A model generated the notes under the pieces. The model ran no database searches and was not told where the DNA came from. It worked only from the letters and a program-made list of their open reading frames with translations. Source: Azospirillum halopraeferens DSM 3675 (GTDB lineage Bacteria > Pseudomonadota > Alphaproteobacteria > Azospirillales > Azospirillaceae). From it: a stretch of DNA of 64,000 nt. Shown here one piece after another: positions 1-10,947 of the stretch. Position 1 is the first letter of the stretch, and every line of letters starts with the position of its first letter. Location of the stretch: assembly GCF_000429625.1 (NCBI RefSeq), contig NZ_KE386929.1, positions 22,276-86,275 of the forward strand, read 5' to 3'. Made by a program: the position numbers and the translations under genes.

Positions 1-612
1 GGGCCGCACCGTGTGCACACGCCGAAGATCCTGGAGATCCTGAACCGCGAGAAGGTGCGCGCCACCTATTTTCCGATTGCCCGGGTGGCGCAGAATCAGC
101 CGGACATTATCAAGGCGTTCATCGCGTCCGGCCATGAAATCGGCAGCCACAGCCTGACCCACGCCAATCTGCGGCCCATGCCGGCGGCGGCGCAGCGTTT
201 CGAGGTTACCGAGGCCAACCGCATTCTGCGCGCCATGGGGGCGAACCCGGTGCTGTTCCGTCCGCCCTATGGCCGATATTCGACGCAACTGCTGTCGATT
301 ATCCGCGACGAGGGGATGGTACCCGTCCTCTGGAACGTCGATACCCGTGACTGGCAGGTTCGCGATCCCGACAAGATCGTGGAGCATGTGCGCACGACCG
401 AGGGCGCGGCCAGCGTCCTGCTGATGCACTCCACCTATCCCAGTTCGGTCAGCGCTCTCCCGGGGGTGATCGAAGGGCTGCGGGCGAAGGGTTGCGAATT
501 CGTCACCCTGTCGGATTGGATCGAGAAGATGCGCACCGTCGCTACGCCGATGCTGGTGAACACGGCCGATCCGGTGATGAGCGCCAATGTTCCCCTGCCG
601 GCCGGCCGCTGA
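1..612 (+). CDS. Polysaccharide deacetylase (NodB domain), 5' truncated by window edge
   Basis: The frame is open from base 1, so the start lies outside the window; 203 residues are visible. The visible part begins with GPHR, which in NodB-fold enzymes normally follows the TFDD motif carrying the catalytic base and one metal ligand. Later NodB motifs are present: the metal-binding HSLTH (visible residues 50-54), the RPPYG groove motif (87-91), WNVDTRDW, and the LLMHS motif with the catalytic-acid histidine near 143. The family removes N- or O-acetyl groups from polysaccharides, peptidoglycan or chitin-like oligomers, usually outside the membrane. The substrate cannot be told and no signal peptide is visible because the N-terminus is missing. 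The C-terminal 30 residues are low-complexity Ala/Pro/Val and probably not part of the fold. Confidence 0.88.
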   Translation, partial: GPHRVHTPKILEILNREKVRATYFPIARVAQNQPDIIKAFIASGHEIGSHSLTHANLRPMPAAAQRFEVTEANRILRAMGANPVLFRPPYGRYSTQLLSIIRDEGMVPVLWNVDTRDWQVRDPDKIVEHVRTTEGAASVLLMHSTYPSSVSALPGVIEGLRAKGCEFVTLSDWIEKMRTVATPMLVNTADPVMSANVPLPAGR

Positions 613-636
613 CCGGCCGGCCGCGGGCGCGGACGC

Positions 637-1005
637 CTATTTTGCGGCCGGCTTGCGCTTCTGGCGCTGGGCGTAGGTGCGCAAGGTCTGCTCCAACTCC
701 GGCGTCAGGAGTTGGAATTCTCCGACCAGCTTGTCGCCCTGGACCTCAGCGATGGTCACCGTTGCGGGGAAGCTGAACCGGCCCACCTCATCGTCGACCT
801 TGACCACCAGACGGGCATTCTGCCCCTTGATCAGCGACCCGTCGAAGCCGGTGGCCACGAAGCCCCTGGCCGTCAGGGCCGCCAGGGGGAAGCTCTTGTG
901 GTCGACCTCGACGCAGCTTGCCGACCGGGGCTTTGCCCTGGCCGCCGCGGTCCGCTTCTTCGACGGATCGCTGACGATGATCTTCAGGAAATCGAACAAA
1001 CCCAT
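637..1005 (-). CDS. Hypothetical protein, about 122 aa, basic C-terminus
   Basis: The start is placed at the ATG giving MGLFDFLK; an upstream in-frame ATG at 1023 exists, but the GGCGGGG purine run just before 1005 looks like the ribosome binding site. The product opens with an amphipathic MGLFDFLKIIV segment, then a basic linker, then a compact predicted beta-rich region (residues 35-100, FVATGFDGSLIKGQNARLVV), and ends in QRQKRKPAAK. I recognise no catalytic motif or transmembrane helix. The beta-rich core is loosely reminiscent of small PilZ-like or ribosome-associated folds, but key residues are absent, so I do not assign a family. It converges with the deacetylase, with only a 24-bp gap between the stop codons. 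Confidence 0.7.
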   Translation of the reverse strand: MGLFDFLKIIVSDPSKKRTAAARAKPRSASCVEVDHKSFPLAALTARGFVATGFDGSLIKGQNARLVVKVDDEVGRFSFPATVTIAEVQGDKLVGEFQLLTPELEQTLRTYAQRQKRKPAAK

Positions 1006-1086
1006 GCGTCCCCCCGCCGGCACCGTGCCGGCGCAGTGTAACCAGACGCACCGGCGAACGGAACGGTTTGCGCATCGGCCGCGCGT

Positions 1087-1422
1087 TCAGGGACCGCGGG
1101 CGCCCTCGGGCCGCGGGCTGCCGGACCAGGACCGGTGGGCGCGCATCGCGAAGGCCACGGCAAAGGGCGCCAACGTGACCACCACCACCCCCATGCCGCC
1201 CAGCGCCGTCAGTATCCCCGCCGGATCCGTCGGATCGACGAGCACCGCCAGTTCCACGAGAAGATGAAGCATGAGGGCCATGGCGAACGCCGCGGCCCCG
1301 CTGTGGAGGAGATAGGCCGGGACGCCCGGGCGAAATCGGGCCGGCCCCCGGCGCGACACGCTTCGGTCCGCTTCGGTCCGCCGCGGCTCGCAAGACGTCC
1401 GCATGACATCCTGCATGGGCAT
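1087..1422 (-). CDS. Small predicted membrane protein, two TM segments
   Basis: I place the start at the ATG giving MPMQDVMRTS because a GGAGG sequence lies 5-6 bases upstream; a longer reading frame to 1593 exists but adds a non-conserved-looking leader. The 111-residue product has an Arg-rich N-terminal cytoplasmic stretch, then two hydrophobic helices (about residues 42-62, FAMALMLHLLVELAVLV, and 70-93, GGMGVVVVTLAPFAVAFAM), and a short charged tail. This two-helix hairpin topology is common in small inner-membrane proteins of unknown role. No family was recognised. It is transcribed away from the low-GC intergenic stretch that also precedes the K+ channel gene, so the two genes probably share a divergent control region. 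Confidence 0.62.
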   Translation of the reverse strand: MPMQDVMRTSCEPRRTEADRSVSRRGPARFRPGVPAYLLHSGAAAFAMALMLHLLVELAVLVDPTDPAGILTALGGMGVVVVTLAPFAVAFAMRAHRSWSGSPRPEGARGP

Positions 1423-1881
1423 ATCCTCCACCGCTCCGGGACCGCCTGTGGAGAAGCCGGGGCGGTCCGCTCCTTCATCCAATATAGATGCACGGCTTAA
1501 AATTGCAGCGGCGTCAATCAATCTATCTCGAAAGAAGAGGGCGGGAGAACAAAAGTCACCCTCCGTTCGGCCGGATACACGCCGAACGGACACTCCACAA
1601 CACCTGTGGGTAAGTCTGTTGACAAGAATGCGGTAACCCCGATTCGCCCCAGGCGCCGCAACGCTCCCGCCACGTTTGCCTATATTCTGGGCATATGCGT
1701 AAGGCTATGATTGCAAAGGAAAATCGAATCAATCCCGAGTCGTCCCGGTGATCTCATGTCAATGGGGTAACACAATCGGCGGCTCTGCGTTGCAATCCTG
1801 CGACAATGGGGTGCCTGTTGACAAACGGTCCTGTGGCGCCTGCAACCGTCGGGTCCGGAAGGGCGTTAGGGTCTGCGGACC
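1423..1881. other. 459-bp non-coding divergent region, AT-richer than surroundings
   Basis: No convincing gene. It contains a 10-bp perfect stem (1562-1571 with 1581-1590, TCCGTTCGGC / GCCGAACGGA), a TGTGGGTAA nonamer one base off the TGTGGATAA DnaA-box complement (about 1607-1615), and two TGTTGACAA words (about 1617 and 1816) that could serve as -35 elements. Promoters for the flanking divergent genes are expected here, but I cannot fix them. Confidence 0.5.
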
Positions 1882-3006
1882 ATGATGACGATCCTACGCA
1901 CGATGCGGCGGGCACTGCCCTCGGTGCAGGCCAGACCCTTTCCCACGTTGGTGCGGCCGCAGGATCGGCTGCGCACCGTGATGCGCTTCTTCGCCTATCT
2001 GGTGCTGGTGATCGCGCTGCACACGGCCGCCATGGCGGGCATCGAGGGGATGGCGGCCGGCGACGCGCTGTGGCTGACGCTGACGACCATCACCACGGTC
2101 GGCTACGGCGACCACGCGGCACAAACGGTGGCCGGGCGGGTGGCGACGGCCGTGCTGGTCTATCTGGGCGGCATCTTCGTCCTGTTCCAGGCGGCGACCA
2201 CCTATTTCGAGTATCGCGCCGAGCGGCGCTTCCTGATGCGCCGGGGACGATGGAGGTGGACGATGAAGGATCACATCCTGCTCCTGAACGTGCCGGAGGT
2301 GCACACGGAAGCGTATCTGTGCCGTCTGGTAATGGAGTTCCGCCACAGCCGCCGCTTCCGCCCCCTGCCGGTGATGATCGTCTCACGCGCCTTCGCCGGG
2401 GGACTGCCGCAGTCCCTGCTCGAACTCGGCGTTGTTCACCATCACGGCTCCGCCGGCGATCCCGGGGCGCTGGAGGCGGCCGGGGCGCGGGACGCGCGGG
2501 TGGTGGTGGTTCTGGCAAAATGGGAAATGGACCGGGCGTCCGATGCCCACACCTTCGACATCCTGCACCGGCTGACCGAGATGGGAGCGCAAGGCCGCAT
2601 CCTGGCGGAATGCGTAACCGACAGCGACCGCGCCCGCCTGCGCACCGCCGGGGCGGACATCGTGGTGCGCCCCTTGCGCGGCTATCCGGAGATGATCGTG
2701 CGCGCCCTGGTGGCCCCCGGCGCCGAACACATCATCGAGGACCTGTTCACGAGCCGCGGTGACGAGTGCTGGCGCTACGACGTGTCGGTGTCCGGCCTGC
2801 GCTGGGCCGATCTGGTCGCCCATCTGGTGCGCCACGACATCGGGGTTCCCATCGCCTACCGCGCCGCCGCCGACGGCACCACCCGCTGCAATCCCCCGCC
2901 GGACACGGTGGTTACGGCCGACAAGCTGTTCGTGCTGGTGCGCGAGGGCAACAGCCGACCGGATGCCGAGGTGGCAGCCCTGCTGGGCCGGGTTCCGCCG
3001 CGATGA
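1882..3006 (+). CDS. Two-TM potassium channel with RCK/TrkA-N-like cytoplasmic domain
   Basis: The 374-residue protein has TM1 (about 34-52), a pore helix and the selectivity filter TTVGYGD (residues 71-77), TM2 (about 84-106), then a long cytoplasmic region from about 128. That layout matches MthK/KtrA-gated prokaryotic K+ channels: tetrameric inner-membrane pores gated by a ligand- or ion-sensing RCK ring. The RCK part keeps the alternating strand/helix pattern (KDHILLLNV, VMIVSRAF, RVVVVLAKWE, RILAECV) and a C-terminal TrkA-C-like segment (ADKLFVLV). Its first nucleotide-binding loop reads NVPEVHTE rather than GxGxxG, so NAD binding is doubtful. The gene is monocistronic and is followed by a tRNA on the other strand. 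The start ATG follows the GGGTCTGCGGACC region with a weak SD; the second ATG (1885) is equally possible. Confidence 0.9.
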   Translation: MMTILRTMRRALPSVQARPFPTLVRPQDRLRTVMRFFAYLVLVIALHTAAMAGIEGMAAGDALWLTLTTITTVGYGDHAAQTVAGRVATAVLVYLGGIFVLFQAATTYFEYRAERRFLMRRGRWRWTMKDHILLLNVPEVHTEAYLCRLVMEFRHSRRFRPLPVMIVSRAFAGGLPQSLLELGVVHHHGSAGDPGALEAAGARDARVVVVLAKWEMDRASDAHTFDILHRLTEMGAQGRILAECVTDSDRARLRTAGADIVVRPLRGYPEMIVRALVAPGAEHIIEDLFTSRGDECWRYDVSVSGLRWADLVAHLVRHDIGVPIAYRAAADGTTRCNPPPDTVVTADKLFVLVREGNSRPDAEVAALLGRVPPR

Positions 3007-3034
3007 CGGGAACAGCGGGCACGAACGGGAAAAC

Positions 3035-3110
3035 TGGTGGGCCCGGCCGGATTCGAACCGACGACAACACCGTTATGAGCGGCGCGTTCTAACCGCTGAA
3101 CTACAGGCCC
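3035..3110 (-). tRNA. tRNA with CAU anticodon, most likely tRNA-Ile2 (lysidine type)
   Basis: Read on the minus strand this folds as a full cloverleaf with encoded CCA: a seven-base acceptor stem GGGCCTG / CGGGCCC with one G-U pair, D arm GTTC...GAAC, anticodon stem CGCCG/CGGTG around loop CTCATAA (anticodon CAU at 3075-3077), and T arm GTCGG TTCGAAT CCGGC. The GGGCCTG acceptor and CTCATAA loop resemble isoleucine tRNAs whose C34 is modified by TilS rather than elongator Met tRNAs. The identity is inferred; the tRNA itself is clear. It lies just downstream of rpoD. Confidence 0.93.
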
Positions 3111-3232
3111 CCGGGGGCGATGAATGTGCCTTGAACGCGTGTGCGGCGCAAGGGGGTGTGCAACGGGCGCACAGGGAAACGGGGGCCGTTTTGGCCCCCG
3201 CTCCACACCGATGCAACCGCCGGCCGTCCCGC

Positions 3233-5227
<1,995 letters not shown>

Positions 5228-5394
5228 GCGTATGCTGCCCCCGCATTACCCCAAGAACTGAAATAGGTGAAAGACGGCGTGCCCGCGATGCTTCCCGCGT
5301 GGCTTCAACCGTCCTCCGGTTCCAACCGTGCCGTACTTCGGCGGTCCCCCTCCCCCGGGTGCCCGCCCAACCCTTCCGTTCCGTGAGCCCCCGC

Positions 5395-7335
5395 TCATCG
5401 AACGGCCTCTTCCATTCCACCGTCGTCCGGGCCGGCATCGTCGCCATCGTCGCCGATGCCCGCCGCCGTCCTGAGGATTTCCTCACGCAGGGCGACGACC
5501 CGGGCGTGCCGTTCCTCGCTGAACGCGCGAGCCAGAGATTCCTCCGCCTCCCTCAATTCGGCCAAGACCCGCCGGTGGTGCAGGTGCCGCCATGTCGGCC
5601 ACCAGCCCTTCCGTGCATCCTCCGCGGAGGTGTCCGGACGGGCGAAGCGACCATGGACATACGTCGACCCGCTGAGCAAAGATGCCAAAATGGTATCAAA
5701 GCCGGCCGATGACAAATGGCTGTGGACGGCGGCGGCGTCAAGCCCCGAGTCGTACCGCGATTCGCTGCCCAGGGTGTCGATCAGGGCCTGACGCAGGTCT
5801 TCCAGGGGTCCGGGGGGAAACGGCAGCAACGCCAGGGCTTCCCCGACCTCGTCGAACAACTCGGGATGGTTGATCACCGTGGCCAGCAGGATCTTTTCGC
5901 GGGCCATGTCCTGCGACAGACGGCGCGGCGATGACCGGCGGAAGTCCGGCGGCGGGCTGGTGCGCAGCCCCGGCTCCCCCGGCACGTGGCGCCGCGGCGC
6001 CCGAGTCGCGCCGGGCCACCGGGGGCGGAACGGCGGGCCGGCCGGCCCGCGGGCGGCCCAGCCGAAGGCGGCGTCGACGCGCCGGCGCATCTCGGTCCGA
6101 TAGAAGGACTGCACGGTGCGGTCGGCGATGGAATCGCAGCGCGCCTCCAGCGCCGCCTTGACGGCCGCCTTGGCCTCCGGCGTGTCGCTGCGCCGCCCCT
6201 CACTCTCCATGCGCCACACCGCCTCGGCCAGGGGGATGGCGGCGTCCAGCACGCCCTGCATGGCACGCGCGCCGTGGGAACGAATCAGGCTGTCGGGGTC
6301 CTCCCCTTCGGGCAGGAAGGCGACGCGGGCGGAATGGCCGGGCGCCAGGTGGGGCAGGATGCGCTCCACCGCCTTCCAGGCCGCCCGCCGCCCGGCGTTG
6401 TCGCCGTCGAAGCACAGGTACGGCTCCTTCTCACCGTCGGGAATCAGGCGCCACAGCTCCTGCACCTGGGTTTCGGTCAGCGCGGTGCCCAGCGGCGCCA
6501 CCGCCCCTTCGAAGCCGGCGCACACCAGCGCGATGACATCCATATAGCCTTCGGCCACCACCACCGGCTTGCCGTCGGCCGCCGCCTGGCGGGCCCGCGA
6601 CAGGCCGTAGAGCAGCGTGCCCTTGTGAAACAGGGGGGTGTCGGCGGTGTTGACGTACTTCGGCCCGTCACCCTCCAGGATGCGGCCGCCGAAGGCGATG
6701 ACCTGGCCGCGGCGGTCGGTGACCGGGAACATCACCCGGTTGCGGAAGAAGGAGTAGGGTGCGCGCCCGTCGTCCGGGCGGCGCAGCAGGCCGACGGTGA
6801 CCAGGTCCTCCTCGTCGCAGCGCTCGCGCAGCAGGTGGGTGCGCAGCGCGCTGCCATCGGCCGGGGCGAAGCCCAGGCGGAAACGGGCGATGGTGTCCGC
6901 GTCGAGGCCGCGCCCCTGCAGATAGGAGAGGCCGGCCCGCCCCGCCGGCTCGCGGAGCTGACGCTCGAACCAGCGGCACGCCTGCTCCATGACGTCGTGC
7001 AGCGTCTTGCGCCGCTCGTAGCGCCGGCGCTCCTCCTCGGTCGGCTGCGGCACCACCAGCCCGGCCAGGGACGCCAGGCTCTCGACTGCCTCCGGAAAGG
7101 CCAGGTTGTCGTAACGCATGGTGAAGCCGATGACGTCGCCATGCGCCCCGCAGCCGAAACAATGGAAGAAGCCCTTCTGGTCATTGACGTAGAAGGACGG
7201 CGTCTTCTCGTTGTGGAACGGGCACGGGGCCTTGAACTCGCGCCCGGCGCGAATCAGGCGGATGCGGCGCCCGATGACGTCGGACAGCGGCAACCGCTGG
7301 CGCAGCTCCTCCAGGAATTGGGGCGGAAAGGCCAT
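5395..7335 (-). CDS. dnaG: DNA primase DnaG
   Basis: The 646-residue product opens with the CHC2 zinc-binding domain: Cys38, His41, Cys59 and Cys62 in CPFH...HCFGCG. The primase N-terminal domain follows (SYLQGRGLDADTIARFRLGFAP), then the TOPRIM catalytic domain with VVVAEGYMDVIAL and the acidic LCFDGDNAG motif. The C-terminal 200 residues form the more variable DnaB-interacting region. It synthesises RNA primers at the replication fork in complex with the DnaB helicase. Length is slightly above the usual 580-620 because of an Arg/Pro-rich linker near 440-480. It lies between yqeY (99 bp upstream) and rpoD on the minus strand. The start MAFPPQFLEEL is the only good one, matching the family N-terminus. 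Confidence 0.98.
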   Translation of the reverse strand: MAFPPQFLEELRQRLPLSDVIGRRIRLIRAGREFKAPCPFHNEKTPSFYVNDQKGFFHCFGCGAHGDVIGFTMRYDNLAFPEAVESLASLAGLVVPQPTEEERRRYERRKTLHDVMEQACRWFERQLREPAGRAGLSYLQGRGLDADTIARFRLGFAPADGSALRTHLLRERCDEEDLVTVGLLRRPDDGRAPYSFFRNRVMFPVTDRRGQVIAFGGRILEGDGPKYVNTADTPLFHKGTLLYGLSRARQAAADGKPVVVAEGYMDVIALVCAGFEGAVAPLGTALTETQVQELWRLIPDGEKEPYLCFDGDNAGRRAAWKAVERILPHLAPGHSARVAFLPEGEDPDSLIRSHGARAMQGVLDAAIPLAEAVWRMESEGRRSDTPEAKAAVKAALEARCDSIADRTVQSFYRTEMRRRVDAAFGWAARGPAGPPFRPRWPGATRAPRRHVPGEPGLRTSPPPDFRRSSPRRLSQDMAREKILLATVINHPELFDEVGEALALLPFPPGPLEDLRQALIDTLGSESRYDSGLDAAAVHSHLSSAGFDTILASLLSGSTYVHGRFARPDTSAEDARKGWWPTWRHLHHRRVLAELREAEESLARAFSEERHARVVALREEILRTAAGIGDDGDDAGPDDGGMEEAVR

Positions 7336-7434
7336 GGACCACCGGGGCTGCGGGCGAACGCGACGGCGTGGTTAGCGCAAACGGGTAAACAAGTGCTTAC
7401 CGGCCCGATCCTCCGGCCGCCGCCGGACGGCGGC

Positions 7435-7899
7435 TCAGCACACCGGCGCCAGGCGCTGCTTGACCATGCCGCTGGCCCTGGCAAAGTCCATCCGCCCGGC
7501 GTAGCGGCTGCGCAGCTCCGCCATGGTGCGCCCCATGTCTTTGACGCAGGTGGCGCCGATCTCGTCGATCACGGCGCTGACGGCCGCCGTCATCTCCGCC
7601 TCGGAAAGCTGTTTGGGCAGGAAGCTCTCGATGACCGCGATCTCCTCGCGCTCCTGCTCGGCCAGTTCGCAGCGCCCGCCCTGCTCGTACAGCGTGATGG
7701 ACTCCTGGCGCTGCTTGATCATGGTCTGCAGCATCGACAGGATCTCGGTCTCGTCGATCCCGTCGGACACGCCGCGTGTCCGCGCCGCGATGTCCCGGTC
7801 CTTCAGCGCGGCGAGGATCAGGCGGACGGTGGAGACCGTGCGCTGGTCCTTGGACCGCATGGCCTCCTTCAAGGTCTCGTTCAGCCGCGTGCGCAGCAT
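7435..7899 (-). CDS. GatB/YqeY domain protein
   Basis: The 154-residue protein begins MLRTRLNETLKEAMRSKDQ; I place the start there because GAGGAT lies a few bases upstream and because the longer frame to 8178 has a composition unlike coding sequence. The sequence matches the stand-alone YqeY family (RLILAALKDRDIA, IKQRQESITLYEQGGR, EIAVIESFLPKQLSEAEM, VKDMGRTMAELRSRYAGRMD), related to the tail domain of the GatB amidotransferase subunit. It may act on or bind tRNA, but the role is not settled. It sits immediately upstream of dnaG on the same strand, the classic neighbourhood in alphaproteobacteria, with carA diverging on the other side. Confidence 0.93.
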   Translation of the reverse strand: MLRTRLNETLKEAMRSKDQRTVSTVRLILAALKDRDIAARTRGVSDGIDETEILSMLQTMIKQRQESITLYEQGGRCELAEQEREEIAVIESFLPKQLSEAEMTAAVSAVIDEIGATCVKDMGRTMAELRSRYAGRMDFARASGMVKQRLAPVC

Positions 7900-8290
7900 G
7901 ATGGCATCCTCGTCGTGTCGCGATTGAAGAATTTTTCCACAATTTGGACTCGGATTGTTACCCAATTCCGCCGTCCGTCGCCAGCGCCGGATTCCACCGC
8001 AGCTCCCCTGGCAATTCCGCCGGGCGTCGTCATATAGACGCCGGTCGCGCCTGTCACCGTCATATACGACTTGACCCGATCCGCGCACGTGTCTATTCGA
8101 TCCAGGCTCAGCCCGCCTTGCCCGGCCGCCTGCCCGACCGACCGCCCCGGACGCTTCCGCGTCCGTGCCGGCGCGCACGGCGGCGACGGGGACACGGTGG
8201 CAACGGGGACACGGGCGGCTCCGTGACCTGTGAATATGTCGTCGGTGGCGGGCTTTGTTAAGGTCCCACGAGGTTTAAGGTCCCACCAGG
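7900..8290. promoter_or_regulatory. 391-bp divergent control region between yqeY and carA, with a 16-bp tandem repeat at the carA start
   Basis: No gene is supported here. Immediately before the carA ATG, TTAAGGTCCCACGAGG (8258-8273) and TTAAGGTCCCACCAGG (8275-8290) form a near-perfect tandem repeat, and each unit carries an AAGG that could act as an SD. Further upstream, two CGTCATATA words (about 8028 and 8059) and two ACGGGGACACGG words (about 8187-8210) are also repeated. The promoters themselves are not resolved. Confidence 0.5.
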
Positions 8291-9478
<1,188 letters not shown>

Positions 9479-9488
9479 TCACGGCAAA

Positions 9489-9538
9489 GGGGGCCGAACG
9501 GCCCCCGCGGCAAAGGGGACCGGGCGGCCCCCTTTGCC
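9489..9538. terminator. Twin-hairpin bidirectional terminator-like element
   Basis: Two consecutive perfect stems lie between convergent genes: GGGGGCCG/CGGCCCCC (9489-9506) and GGCAAAGGGG/CCCCTTTGCC (9509-9538). The words GGCAAAGGGGGCC and GGCAAAGGGGACC are near-identical direct repeats, so the second hairpin may be a duplication. No long U tract follows. Confidence 0.6.
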
Positions 9539-9545
9539 ACACGCG

Positions 9546-10007
9546 TCAGTGCTTCACGTCCTCCGGCGAGGGGCTGCGGGCCGGTACGCGCTCGATCCCG
9601 CCGAAAGCGGTGGCGGCCCCGCGGGTGCCGTAGGCACCGGCCGCCTGCCCCACGTCGGTGGTGTCGCAGGCGGTGCCGCCGCCGTCCGGTTCCGCCGCCG
9701 ACGGGACGCCGCCGTGGGCGATCCGCGCGATCAGGCCGCGCACCCGTGCGTCCTCTCCCTCGGCGGCACGAACCACCAGCAGCGCGCCACCGGCGGCGAT
9801 GCCGTCGGCGTAGTTGGCCGCATCGGCCTCCGGCACGCCCAGCTTGCCCAGCGTCTGCGCAAGGTCCTCCAGCTCGGCGCGTTCCGGGGGTGGATCGCCG
9901 CCGGCCACGAAGACCTCGTCGCGCGGAACGCCCGCGTCGACCAGCCCGCCGGCCACCCGGCTCGCCTCGTCCGGACAATCGAAAAGGGCGATGATGATGC
10001 TCGCCAT
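9546..10007 (-). CDS. Hypothetical stress-protein-like protein (YflT/GSP17M-like N-terminus)
   Basis: The 153-residue product starts MASIIIALFDCPDEASRVAGGLVDAGVP. The first 80 residues follow the pattern of small general-stress domains: a beta strand with a short helix that scans 'F.....A..A...L...G' and then DEVFVAGG. The middle keeps GIAAGGALLVVRA, a hydrophobic strand typical of such ferredoxin-like folds. The remaining 60 residues are Gly/Ala-rich and low complexity. No transmembrane helix or catalytic motif is seen. The family label is tentative. Its upstream region carries an exact 14-bp tandem duplication. It is convergent with carA across a twin hairpin and lies downstream of a small membrane protein gene on the same strand. 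Confidence 0.72.
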   Translation of the reverse strand: MASIIIALFDCPDEASRVAGGLVDAGVPRDEVFVAGGDPPPERAELEDLAQTLGKLGVPEADAANYADGIAAGGALLVVRAAEGEDARVRGLIARIAHGGVPSAAEPDGGGTACDTTDVGQAAGAYGTRGAATAFGGIERVPARSPSPEDVKH

Positions 10008-10065
10008 CCGGCAAATCTCCTCTCGAGCATCCGGCGCGTCACGGGAGACGTCCGATGCTCTCTAT

Positions 10066-10093
10066 TCTTGTCTGTCGACTCTTGTCTGTCGAC
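10066..10093. repeat. Exact 14-bp tandem duplication
   Basis: TCTTGTCTGTCGAC occurs twice head to tail (10066-10079 and 10080-10093), 59-86 bp upstream of the minus-strand start at 10007. It could be a duplicated operator or replication slippage. Confidence 0.85.
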
Positions 10094-10106
10094 GGGATGA
10101 ACGACG

Positions 10107-10361
10107 TCAGAGCGCCCACGCGGCCAGTGCGATCAGCAACGCCACCACCAGCAGCACGGGAATGGCGCCACCGCCGAAGCTCCAGCCGCGCGGCGGAATG
10201 TGCGGCGCCTTGACCGCCGTGGTGTCTTCAGCCGAGCGTCCGCCGCCCGGTTCGCCGGCACGTTCATACACGGCGTAAGGGCGCGGGCGGGCGCCGTCCG
10301 TCTTCAGCGTGGCGTCGCGCGCATGCTGCGGTGCCCCGCCGGTGCGGTGGGTATCGGCCAT
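10107..10361 (-). CDS. Small C-tail-anchored membrane protein, 84 aa
   Basis: The ATG giving MADTHRTGGAPQ is chosen; a GGAG lies about 11 bases upstream, while the longer frame to 10460 adds an unconvincing leader. The protein is polar and charged for about 60 residues (KTDGARPRPYAVYERAG), then ends in one strongly hydrophobic helix, GGAIPVLLVVALLIALAAWAL, with no residues after it. It is therefore predicted to be tail-anchored in the inner membrane with the body in the cytoplasm. I do not recognise a family. It lies between the stress-like gene and the NifX-like gene on the same strand and may be co-transcribed with either. Confidence 0.62.
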   Translation of the reverse strand: MADTHRTGGAPQHARDATLKTDGARPRPYAVYERAGEPGGGRSAEDTTAVKAPHIPPRGWSFGGGAIPVLLVVALLIALAAWAL

Positions 10362-10469
10362 GATGGCACGCTCCGGTCCGTCCAGGTGATCCGTGATCAA
10401 CAGGAGCGGCACGACCGGGGTTCCGGCCGTCACCGGACGGGGGCCCGCGTCCCCTCCCAACCGGCGGCG

Positions 10470-10889
10470 TCAGGCATGACGACCGCCATGGTGGCCGTGG
10501 CGATGATCGTGGTGGTGGTGATCATCGGGCACGTCATGATGCTCGTGCGGATGCTCGGGTAGCGCGGCCGGCTTCAGGGTGCCGGCGAACCAGTCGCGGA
10601 TCGCTTGCACGGGGTCGGTCTGCGCGGTCAGCACCGGCTCGATCCCCCGGCGGCGCAGGTGATTGACGAACCCCTGCCCGGAGGTGCCGGCGACCAGGGC
10701 CTTCACGCTGTCGATGGGATGCGGCGCGCCGTCACCGTGGTGGTGCAGGGCCTGCGCTTCGCCCAGCTCCAGAGTCTCCACCAGCACCGGCTCGCTACCG
10801 GCCTCGGCCTCATAGACGAGAAAGCGCCGGGCGCGCCCGCCATGGCTGGTGACGGTCGCTCCGTCCCGGGTTGCGACGGCGATCCTCAT
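10470..10889 (-). CDS. NifX/NifB-type dinitrogenase cofactor-domain protein with His-rich tail
   Basis: The first 105 residues match the small NifX/NifY/NafY and NifB-C-terminal fold, which carries Fe-S or Fe-Mo cofactor precursors: RIAVATRDGATVTSHGGRARRFLVYE, then ALHHHGDG, DSVKALVAGTSGQGFVNHLRRRGIEPVLT and DPVQAIRDWFAG. The last 27 residues contain 13 histidines (HPHEHHDVPDD, then HHHHDHRHGHH), a likely metal-binding tail. No nitrogenase genes are in the window, and stand-alone members of this family also occur outside nif clusters, so its cargo is open. It is divergent from the FNR-like regulator gene with a 58-bp gap, which suggests shared or reciprocal control. The start MRIAVATRDG is the canonical one. 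Confidence 0.82.
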   Translation of the reverse strand: MRIAVATRDGATVTSHGGRARRFLVYEAEAGSEPVLVETLELGEAQALHHHGDGAPHPIDSVKALVAGTSGQGFVNHLRRRGIEPVLTAQTDPVQAIRDWFAGTLKPAALPEHPHEHHDVPDDHHHHDHRHGHHGGRHA

Positions 10890-10947
10890 GCGATCCCTCC
10901 GCGTTGGGAAATGGTCAATCCCGAGAAAATGACTATATTACCGTTCC

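Noticed and set aside
1423..1881. Chromosomal replication origin
   Set aside because: There is only one near-match DnaA box and none of the usual neighbouring genes; noted only as a low-interest observation.
3035..3110. Reading the CAU tRNA as elongator tRNA-Met
   Set aside because: The GGGCCTG acceptor stem and CTCATAA loop fit Ile2 (TilS-modified) tRNAs better than the GGC-type Met tRNA; kept as tRNA-Ile2 with some doubt.
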